64,000 nt of DNA from Variovorax sp. dw_308 (GTDB lineage: Bacteria > Pseudomonadota > Gammaproteobacteria > Burkholderiales > Burkholderiaceae_C). Each line of letters begins with the position of its first letter. The first letter of the stretch is position 1. Made by a program: the position numbers and the translations under genes. Below the pieces are notes generated by a model. The model was not told where the DNA came from. It saw nothing but the letters and a program-made list of their open reading frames with translations, and did no database searches. Shown here in pieces: positions 18,588-25,065 of this stretch. The stretch lies in contig NZ_JAATOM010000023.1 in the NCBI RefSeq assembly GCF_019207085.1, positions 37,065-101,064 on the forward strand, given 5' to 3'.

Positions 18588-19619
18588 TCAGGCCAGTGCG
18601 CCGGTGTACTTCTCGAGGATGTTCCAGACCTCGGGTCCGAACTTCTGCTGCCATTCCTTGTAGAAGCCGGCCTTGCTCAGCGCTTCGCGGAAGGGGGTCG
18701 GCTCCACGTTGTTGAACTTCATGCCCTTGGTCTGCAATTGCGCCTGCAAGGTGCCCGACAGATCGGCCATGTCCCTGCGCTGGCGCAGCGTCGCCTCGCG
18801 GAAGCGCTGCTGCACGATGCCCTGCAGGTCGGCCGGAAGCCGCTTCCATGTCGCATCGTTGACCGACGTGACGTAGCCTTCCCAGATGTGGTTGGTGACA
18901 GACACGTACTGCTGCACCTCGTAGAAGCGGGCGCTGTCGATGAGGGCGAGCGAATTCTCCTGACCATCGACCACGCGCGTCTGCAGAGACGTGTACAGCT
19001 CGCTGAAATTGATTGCCGTGGGCGCCGCACCAAGCGCCTTGAAGAGCGACACGTACATCGGCACCAGCGCCACGCGGATCTTGAAGCCCTGCAGATCCTC
19101 TGGCGAAGTGATCGCCTTCGTGCGCGTCGTCATCTGGCGGAAGCCGTGGTCCCACATGCTGTCGAACACGTGGATTCCGAAGCGGCTGACGACGCGGCGC
19201 GAGTACGCGCCGAGTTCTCCGTCCATCGCGGCCCACACCGCGGCGTAGTCCTTGAAAGCGTAAGGAATGGACAGGTTCGCCTTGGGGTCGAAGGTGGTCA
19301 GGCTCGCGGTCGCGACGTTGAGCATCTGCAATGCCCCGGAACGTACCTGCGAGATCATGTCCGTGATGCTGCCCAGCGCACCGGCAGGGAACATCTCGAT
19401 GTCGACGTGGCCGCCGGTGTCCTTCCTGACGGCATCGCAGGCCTCTTTCGCGCGGATGACTTGCGGATGGGTGACGGGCAGTTCGCTGCCGTACTTGTAG
19501 TTGAACTCCGCCGCGTGCGCGAAGCGCGGCAGGGTGATCAGCGGCAGCGTGGCGGCGCCGGCGGCGCCCAGCACAAGGCGGCGGCGCCCGAGCCGCGATG
19601 CGGGATGAATCATTTGCAA
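18588..19619 (-). CDS. TRAP transporter substrate-binding protein (DctP family)
   Basis: A 343-residue receptor. The N-terminus (RLGRRRLVLGAAGAATLP, ending FAHAAEF) is consistent with a twin-arginine-type export signal. The GGHVDIEMFPAGALGS, SQVRSGALQM, GFKIRVALVPMYVSLF and FSELYTSLQTRVVDGQ segments define DctP; the arginine in GFKIRVA should bind the ligand carboxylate. It is closely related to the receptor at 11529-12551. It starts ten bases after the first PhyH gene of the operon and would feed the permease at 15475-17331. Confidence 0.9.
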   Translation of the reverse strand: MQMIHPASRLGRRRLVLGAAGAATLPLITLPRFAHAAEFNYKYGSELPVTHPQVIRAKEACDAVRKDTGGHVDIEMFPAGALGSITDMISQVRSGALQMLNVATASLTTFDPKANLSIPYAFKDYAAVWAAMDGELGAYSRRVVSRFGIHVFDSMWDHGFRQMTTRTKAITSPEDLQGFKIRVALVPMYVSLFKALGAAPTAINFSELYTSLQTRVVDGQENSLALIDSARFYEVQQYVSVTNHIWEGYVTSVNDATWKRLPADLQGIVQQRFREATLRQRRDMADLSGTLQAQLQTKGMKFNNVEPTPFREALSKAGFYKEWQQKFGPEVWNILEKYTGALA

Positions 19620-19629
19620 CTCCTCGCGG

Positions 19630-20397
19630 TCAGGCCGCTACGGTCTCGGGCTCGAGCTGGGTGAAATCGCGGTGTGCCACGTAGTCGGGCCGCGTTGGCC
19701 GGCGCATGGCATTGGTCACCCGGTTCGCCGTGAAGTAGAGGATGTGCCGCGTCCACGGGCTGATGTTGGGCGTGGAAGCGTGCGCGGTGAGGCCGTGGAA
19801 GATCGCGACCGTCCCGCGCGGGCCCTTCGGCGCCACGATCCCGTGTGCGTTGACCAGTTCCTCGATCACGCCGCGGTTCAGGCGCGCGAGCGTGGTCGTG
19901 TTCACGAGTCCGGCCGGTGTCTCGGCCAGCGAACGGATGCGGCCGTGGTGGAGGGACCCCGGGATGAAAGCGACCGGTCCGTTGAACTCGGTCACCTCAT
20001 CCAGGTAGATCGAGATGTTGAGAGCCTTCGGCTCAGGCATGCCATCGAGGTCCTGCCAGTTCCCGAAGTCCTGGTGCCAGGGAAAGTCCAGTGTGCCCAT
20101 CGGTTCCTTGCAAACGATCTTGTACTGGTGACAGTAGATGTCGCCGCCCAACAATTGCTTCGCGGTCTCGATCAGCAGGGGGTGGTGCATGAAGCGGTCG
20201 AAGGCGTCGCTGTACCGGTGCAGCGCGAGCGCGGCGCAGGTTTCGCCGGCAGCGGACTTGGCAATCTCGGGGCGGTCCATCGCGACGATTCGAGGCACGT
20301 CCGCCATGAGCGCGCCAATTTCCTCGAGCGAGAAAAAGGATGGCAGCACGAGCAGCCCGTCGCGCTCGTATTGTTCGACCTGTTGCGGGGTCAGCAT
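19630..20397 (-). CDS. Phytanoyl-CoA dioxygenase (PhyH) family oxygenase
   Basis: A 255-residue Fe(II)/2-oxoglutarate oxygenase and the first gene of the 13-gene minus-strand operon. H108-x-D110 (FPWHQDFGNW), H206 (TAHASTP) and R217 supply the active site. It is a close paralogue of the PhyH at 17756-18553. Being nearest the divergent promoter region, it should be the most strongly expressed gene of the operon, fitting an early hydroxylation step. Confidence 0.9.
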   Translation of the reverse strand: MLTPQQVEQYERDGLLVLPSFFSLEEIGALMADVPRIVAMDRPEIAKSAAGETCAALALHRYSDAFDRFMHHPLLIETAKQLLGGDIYCHQYKIVCKEPMGTLDFPWHQDFGNWQDLDGMPEPKALNISIYLDEVTEFNGPVAFIPGSLHHGRIRSLAETPAGLVNTTTLARLNRGVIEELVNAHGIVAPKGPRGTVAIFHGLTAHASTPNISPWTRHILYFTANRVTNAMRRPTRPDYVAHRDFTQLEPETVAA

Positions 20398-20477
20398 GTC
20401 TTGTCTCCGACGTTATAGGTGTCAGGAGAGTGTCGTCAGCCTGCGCCTGCGGAGGAAGTTCAATTTTCGCGCCGCAC

Positions 20478-20496
20478 CTATCGAATAATTGGATAG
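20478..20496. promoter_or_regulatory. Probable LysR operator (ATC-N9-GAT palindrome)
   Basis: The 19-base near-palindrome CTATCGAATAATTGGATAG contains the classical LysR-type box ATC-N9-GAT (a T-N11-A motif) with arms CTATC and GATAG. It is AT-rich against a GC-rich background, 21 bases upstream of the LysR start and about 80 bases upstream of the divergent PhyH start. It can serve autorepression of the LysR gene and activation of the minus-strand operon. Confidence 0.65.
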
Positions 20497-20516
20497 CACT
20501 GGGCATACTCTCCACC

Positions 20517-21437
20517 ATGGACCTTCGCCAACTCGGCTACTTCGTCTCCATTGCAGAGCACGGCGGCTTTGCGGCGGCCGCACGAGCGCGGTACATCTCG
20601 CAGTCGGCACTGAGCCGGCAGGTGCAGTTGCTGGAGGAAGAGATCGGCACGCGACTGCTCGACCGCAGTTCGCGCGGCATCGTGCTCACGCCCGCAGGCC
20701 AGATCCTGCTCGAGCGCGCCGGACGCTTGTTCAAAGACGTCACGCAACTCAAGGAAGACGTGCTGGGCGAGGCCGAGACGCCGTCGGGGCAAATCGTGCT
20801 TGGACTCACCCCGTCGATGCGCCAGCTCTTCGCCGGCAATCTCGTCGAAGGCTTCCTGCGGCGCTTTCCGGCGGTCCATTTGGGTGTCATCGAAGGGCTC
20901 TCGCACGCAATGGCCGAATCACTGGCACGCGGACTTTGCGACGTGGCAGTCTTCATCCGCGACGATGCCAAGGGACGAGCGCTGTCGACGCGCAAACTCA
21001 TCGACGAACCGCTCGTGATTGCCGCGCAGTCACGCGCAGGACTTCGGATGGACACCCCGGTCGACGTGAACGAAGTCGCGAAGCATCCGCTGATCGTTTC
21101 GCGTTCCAACCGGGTGACCACGGGGCTCGAAAAGGAAGCACTGCGCCTGGGCTGCCCGCTCAACATCATCATCGACGTGCAGCCGCTGCACCTGAGCATC
21201 GACTTGGTCTGCCGCGGCGTGGCTTACATGGTGGTCCCGTTTTCGGCCGCGGTGACGGAGTACGAGGCCGGCTTTCTGTCGATGGCGCCGATCAAGGGCT
21301 TCGACACAGGCTGGGTGGTCGCCTGGCCCAGTGACCGCAAGGTATCGGCTGCAAGCCTGCGGCTGGTCGAAGCTGTGCAAATCGAGGTGGCTGCATTGCA
21401 CCTTGACGAAAGCCTGCGTCGCGCCACTCATAGCTGA
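20517..21437 (+). CDS. LysR-type transcriptional regulator
   Basis: A 306-residue regulator: helix-turn-helix MDLRQLGYFVSIAEHGGFAA...SQSALSRQVQLLEEE, then the substrate-sensing domain. The start at 20517 gives the canonical LysR N-terminus and lies just after the ATC-N9-GAT palindrome. It is transcribed divergently from the 13-gene operon, the usual arrangement for a LysR activator, so it is the best candidate for the pathway-specific regulator. It is related to the terminal LysR gene at 6660-7568 and shares the RYISQSAL-type segment. Confidence 0.92.
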   Translation: MDLRQLGYFVSIAEHGGFAAAARARYISQSALSRQVQLLEEEIGTRLLDRSSRGIVLTPAGQILLERAGRLFKDVTQLKEDVLGEAETPSGQIVLGLTPSMRQLFAGNLVEGFLRRFPAVHLGVIEGLSHAMAESLARGLCDVAVFIRDDAKGRALSTRKLIDEPLVIAAQSRAGLRMDTPVDVNEVAKHPLIVSRSNRVTTGLEKEALRLGCPLNIIIDVQPLHLSIDLVCRGVAYMVVPFSAAVTEYEAGFLSMAPIKGFDTGWVVAWPSDRKVSAASLRLVEAVQIEVAALHLDESLRRATHS

Positions 21438-21445
21438 GAGGACAA

Positions 21446-21469
21446 TTCGTTCGTTCGTTCGTTCGTTCG
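21446..21469. repeat. TTCG tetranucleotide tandem repeat
   Basis: Six perfect TTCG units followed by one CTCG, starting nine bases after the LysR stop codon. The rest of 21438-21823 shows no convincing gene. Such a tract can change length by slippage, but it is outside coding sequence here. Confidence 0.85.
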
Positions 21470-21823
21470 CTCGCACAAGCGGTGCTATGGCAATCGCTTT
21501 GAAGAATTGGTTGGTAGTTCGGGCGCTTTTCCAGCAACTTAAATGGCGCCCAGGTGCTTGCAATGACGGCATAAGACTGGTTGGGGCCGGTCGCGTTTTG
21601 CGCTGGAATGACAGCAGCTACCGAAAGCTGTCCTGCGTCAACTCTGGGGACAAGCGTCAGCTCTAAGCCGGAACCCGACTTCGCTCATGGTTGGCGACGG
21701 GTTGCGATAGCCAACGACTGCGCTTGAATGGCGCGAACTGGTGTTCTGGGCGGATCGGCAGCGGGGCCTCATCACCCGCGTACACCGAAAAAACGCCGAA
21801 GCGCGCGGTCTACCATCCTCGCC

Positions 21824-22528
21824 ATGAGCTCCCAATACGAATGCCTGCGTCCCGACCACCTGTACCGGGATATTTTTGACGTCGACGCGCCCAGCGACAC
21901 CGCGGTGGGTCGCCAGGTTTGGCCCTGCCGCCCAGGCGTTTTCATCCGCAACCAACCGGCACCGCCTTCAGTCGAAGGCGCCGAACACCCGTACCCGGGC
22001 GCGATCGAACGCGAGCTCGTCATGGGCCAGTTCGGCTTGGTCCCGCCCTGGGTGAAATCCGCTTCTGACGCAAAACTGCGTTCGACCAAGCTGGTCAACG
22101 CGCGCTCGGAGACCGCGACTACGTCCAACAACTTTCGCGGCGCCTGGCTGGGTGCGAAGCGTTGCATCGTGCCGATGATGGCGTTTCACGAAGACGACTT
22201 GCGCAGCGGCAAAGCGGTGTCCACGCGTGTTGCGCGGGTGGACGGCAAACCCATGGGCGTGGCCGGTCTGTGGGAGTCCTGGACCGGTGCGCAAGGCGGG
22301 GTGATCGTCAGTTTCTGCCTGCTCACAGTGAACGCCAACAGCCACGCGCTGATGCACCGTTACGGGCAACCGGGCAGCGAAAAGCGCATGGTGGCGATTT
22401 TGAACGAAGGTTCGTATGGCGCTTGGCTGAACGCGGCCCAGCCGGAGAAAGCGCGCGAATTCATGCGGGCGTATCCGGCCGAGGGGCTCACCGCCAACCC
22501 CATCGAAAAGAAGCGCTCGGCCGCTTGA
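21824..22528 (+). CDS. SRAP-domain protein (YedK/HMCES-like) with Ser2 in place of Cys2
   Basis: A 234-residue SOS-response-associated-peptidase-family protein. Family members crosslink to abasic sites in single-stranded DNA through Cys2. The other active-site blocks are present: VNARSET (Asn/Arg/Glu), VPMMAFHED (the glutamate block) and ALMHRYGQP (the His block). The N-terminus reads MSSQYECL where the family normally has MC(S/G)xY, so the nucleophile is Ser through what could be a single TGC-to-AGC change. A Cys occurs at residue 7. The start was set at 21824 because the conserved Tyr aligns there; the frame is open further upstream but offers no MC start. Function may be lost or altered. 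Confidence 0.82.
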   Translation: MSSQYECLRPDHLYRDIFDVDAPSDTAVGRQVWPCRPGVFIRNQPAPPSVEGAEHPYPGAIERELVMGQFGLVPPWVKSASDAKLRSTKLVNARSETATTSNNFRGAWLGAKRCIVPMMAFHEDDLRSGKAVSTRVARVDGKPMGVAGLWESWTGAQGGVIVSFCLLTVNANSHALMHRYGQPGSEKRMVAILNEGSYGAWLNAAQPEKAREFMRAYPAEGLTANPIEKKRSAA

Positions 22529-22676
22529 TCAGCACAGCGTGACCGGTGCCGTCTCGATGCCATGCCCGATGCTCTGCGGTGCACCTTTCCATGACGTGGC
22601 CAGCACGCGGCGCTCGGCTTCGTTGATGGCGAAGAGGCGTGTAGAGCGCTTCCCGTTACGTGGGTTCGCAACCACC
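22529..22676 (-). pseudogene. Possible 3' remnant of a gene cut by the IS630 element
   Basis: On the minus strand an open frame runs from the left edge of the IS630 insertion to a TGA at 22529, encoding about 48 residues (for example KRSTRLFAINEAERRVLATS). The composition is protein-like and the frame begins exactly at the insertion edge. The matching upstream part was not recognised beyond 24170, so this may be chance. It is not recognised as any family. Confidence 0.3.
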
Positions 22677-22700
22677 TAGTACAACATCCCGTAAATAGCT

Positions 22701-23015
22701 TTACGTTTTAGGCTCGAAGTAGGGGCCGAGCAGAGAGACAACCAAGTCGGCAACCGTGGCGAGGTCCCCAATGGCGGGCAAGGGCTCCCAACGGCCGGTG
22801 TGGCTGCGGAATGCGGCGGAGTAGGAGTTGCGCGCGAGCTCGGTGAGGCGTGCGATGGTGTCAACGCGGTCGTCAGCGTCGTCACCGCCATTGCTGTGCA
22901 TCTGGATCAGCAGATGCTTGCCGTAGGGCTTGACGCGCGCGCGCCGGTGTCCGGTGAGCGTGGCAAGTTGGCGCTCAAGCTCAGCGGCCTTTCTTTGTAC
23001 TTCGAACGTTGGCAT
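22701..23015 (-). CDS. Small unknown protein within the IS630 element
   Basis: A 104-residue charged protein that starts inside the last 35 bases of the transposase gene, with a GAGG ribosome-binding site nine bases before its ATG. It begins MPTFEVQRKAAELERQL (likely helical) and contains KPYGKHLLIQMHSNGGD. It is not recognised. Its position entirely inside the inverted repeats makes it part of the element, as an accessory or passenger gene. Confidence 0.6.
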   Translation of the reverse strand: MPTFEVQRKAAELERQLATLTGHRRARVKPYGKHLLIQMHSNGGDDADDRVDTIARLTELARNSYSAAFRSHTGRWEPLPAIGDLATVADLVVSLLGPYFEPKT

Positions 23016-24111
23016 GGTGTTTGAACCTCAGGGGTTCGCCGGTTTGTAGCTCAAAGCCGGCGAATGTCCATTTGAACGGTTGGGGCGCCTGGTTGCGTTG
23101 CGCCATGAAGGCTTCGGTGCGCTCGCGCAATTGCGCGATGGACGAATGACTGGCGTGGCGCAGGACACGGCGCGTATAGATGCCGAAGAGCAACTCGATC
23201 TGGTTGACCCAACTCGCGTGCAACGGCGTGAAGTGAAAGACAAACCGGTGATCGTGTCGGGCGTTGAAATCGTCCCACACCGCCTGGGCGCGATGGGTAT
23301 TGAGGTTGTCCCACACGATATGAACGCGCCCCTTCGGGTGAGCAAGCGCGACCTGCTCCATGAAGGCCACGAGGTCGGCTTGGGTGCGCCGATCCGTACA
23401 ACTGCCCATCACGCGTCCTGAATGGACGTCCAGGGCGGCGATGAGGGCCTGGGTGCCATGGCGGACGTACTCGAACTCGCGCCGTCGCGCACGGCCCGGC
23501 GCCGGTGCTCGGTCCGCGTACTTGCGCTCGATGGCCTGGATGCCCGTCTTCTCATCGACGGACAGCACGATCGATCCCTTGGGGGCCCGACGGTACAGCG
23601 CACAGATCGCGTTGACCTTCTGGCGGAAGTGCGGATCCGGGCTGTGCAGCCACTGCCGCACACGGTGCGGTCGCAAGTCGCCCGCCTGGAGAATGCGTTG
23701 CAGGTGGCTGCGGCTGATCTGCGTGACCACGCCACGCTCGACAGCACGCTCAACCAGTTCGTCCAGCGTCGGCGTAGCGCGTCCCTGCATCTCAGCGGGC
23801 TCGCACGCCAGCGAGAGCAACTCCAGACGCTGCGAGGCGCCAATGCGCCGGGGTCGCCCGGGCCGCGCCACCTCGTCCAAGCCCTTGAGTCCATGCCGGG
23901 CCAATCGAGTGCGCCAATGAGAGACAGTCTGCACGGAAACGCCCACTGCCTCTGCGATCGCCGTCGTCGACGCTCCCGCGTGACACATCAACGCGATCTG
24001 CGCTCGAACCACTTGGCGATGCTCGGCGGTGCCTCGACGGGTCAATAGTTCAAGGGACTTGCGATCTTCTCGCGATAGCTTGATCGCCTGCGCTTGTCGT
24101 CCTCGACTCAT
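22981..24111 (-). CDS. IS630-family transposase
   Basis: A 376-residue DDE transposase. An N-terminal helix-turn-helix region (CHAGASTTAIAEAVGVSVQT) precedes the catalytic core, whose acidic residues lie in VLSVDEKTG, HIVWDNLNTH and SWVNQIELLFG. Length and motifs are complete and no frameshift is visible, so the element may be active. It inserts at TA dinucleotides, consistent with the flanks seen here. Confidence 0.92.
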   Translation of the reverse strand: MSRGRQAQAIKLSREDRKSLELLTRRGTAEHRQVVRAQIALMCHAGASTTAIAEAVGVSVQTVSHWRTRLARHGLKGLDEVARPGRPRRIGASQRLELLSLACEPAEMQGRATPTLDELVERAVERGVVTQISRSHLQRILQAGDLRPHRVRQWLHSPDPHFRQKVNAICALYRRAPKGSIVLSVDEKTGIQAIERKYADRAPAPGRARRREFEYVRHGTQALIAALDVHSGRVMGSCTDRRTQADLVAFMEQVALAHPKGRVHIVWDNLNTHRAQAVWDDFNARHDHRFVFHFTPLHASWVNQIELLFGIYTRRVLRHASHSSIAQLRERTEAFMAQRNQAPQPFKWTFAGFELQTGEPLRFKHHANVRSTKKGR

Positions 24112-24487
24112 GCACCCGAGACTACCTCACATCCCATATCAATGAAAGGTATTTATAGGATGTTGTACTAGGTCAGGCCGTAGGTCCGATTCTGGGCGAG
24201 CATCAGTTCGCGGCCGTGCCTGAGACTTGACCTTAGACGTAGTCGCCCGCTTGGCCAAGGGCTGCTATCGGCCAGTTTGGCGAACAGGCGGTCCCGGCCA
24301 TGAGCAGCCGGTCGCGGCAGTCCGCTTCAGGGAGGCTAAGCCGATGAGCGACCTGACGCCATCCGAGAGACAGTTGTCAACGGCTGCACGAGGGATCTGA
24401 AAACTCGGCTTTCCCGCATCCGGCGACGACGGTGAACCGCAGGTCTATCTAGCGGCAGCGGGCAAAAGCGCGTAATGTCCGTTCTGC

Positions 24488-25051
24488 ATGTCCCGACCCG
24501 ACCACGCCGAAGCTGAACTTTCCTTCCGCGACGCGATCCGCGCGCGAGTGGAGGAAGATGTCCACCTACCCGAGGTGCTCGCGGTGCTCGAAGACGGTTT
24601 TGTGCGCGGCGAGCGCGAGGCGGTGAGCGAATTGAACGCAGCCGGCCAAGGCCTCAACTTTCGTCTGGGGACGTGGGTCATTCGAAACGAGGATCTGCCC
24701 ATCGTCGAGGCCATAGGTGCTGTCGGCGCAGTGGTCGGCGCGGCCGTTGGTGCCGGCATCTCAGCCCCTGTCGTTGTCGCGGCACTCGGCGCATTCGCAG
24801 CCATGACGTGGAAGACCTGGCGAAAAGGTAGTTCACTGACTCCCGAACAAGTGAAGGTCCTCGGCTTGCTCGAGGTGGCGGGTCCACAATCGATACCGGA
24901 TCTCCAGGCGCGCGCGAAAGATCTCGCGCTCGATGAGGGCGAAGTCGAGCTGCTGCTGAACAATCTAACGCAGGTGGAGCAAGTCAACGGCTCTCTCCAT
25001 CCACTCGTCGCTAAGCAGCCCGACGGTCGCTGGAAGTCGCGCCGAATCTAG
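24488..25051 (+). CDS. Unknown protein with glycine-zipper segment and winged-helix-like C-terminus
   Basis: A 187-residue protein of no recognised family. Residues 1-50 are charged and helical. Residues 75-107 form a hydrophobic, glycine-rich stretch (EAIGAVGAVVGAAVGAG...) able to insert in or span a membrane. Residues 117-187 (SLTPEQVKVLGLLEVAG...DEGEVELLLNNLTQVEQV) have the pattern of a winged-helix domain. The gene is 14 bases upstream of a 728-residue unknown gene, in the same direction, and the pair is isolated from other operons, so they probably act together. The 319 bases between the IS630 element and this gene hold nothing recognisable. Confidence 0.7.
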   Translation: MSRPDHAEAELSFRDAIRARVEEDVHLPEVLAVLEDGFVRGEREAVSELNAAGQGLNFRLGTWVIRNEDLPIVEAIGAVGAVVGAAVGAGISAPVVVAALGAFAAMTWKTWRKGSSLTPEQVKVLGLLEVAGPQSIPDLQARAKDLALDEGEVELLLNNLTQVEQVNGSLHPLVAKQPDGRWKSRRI

Positions 25052-25065
25052 GGGCGCAAGGGCGT

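Larger units (their letters stand above)
22679..24168 (-). mobile_element. IS630-family insertion sequence, complete
   Basis: Ends are defined by inverted repeats that match at GTACAACATCC (22679 on) and its complement GGATGTTGTAC (to 24168), with the similarity continuing imperfectly inward as TAAATA. Both ends are bordered by TA, consistent with the TA target duplication of IS630/Tc1-type elements. The 1490-bp element carries a transposase gene and a short overlapping downstream gene, both on the minus strand. Confidence 0.85.
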
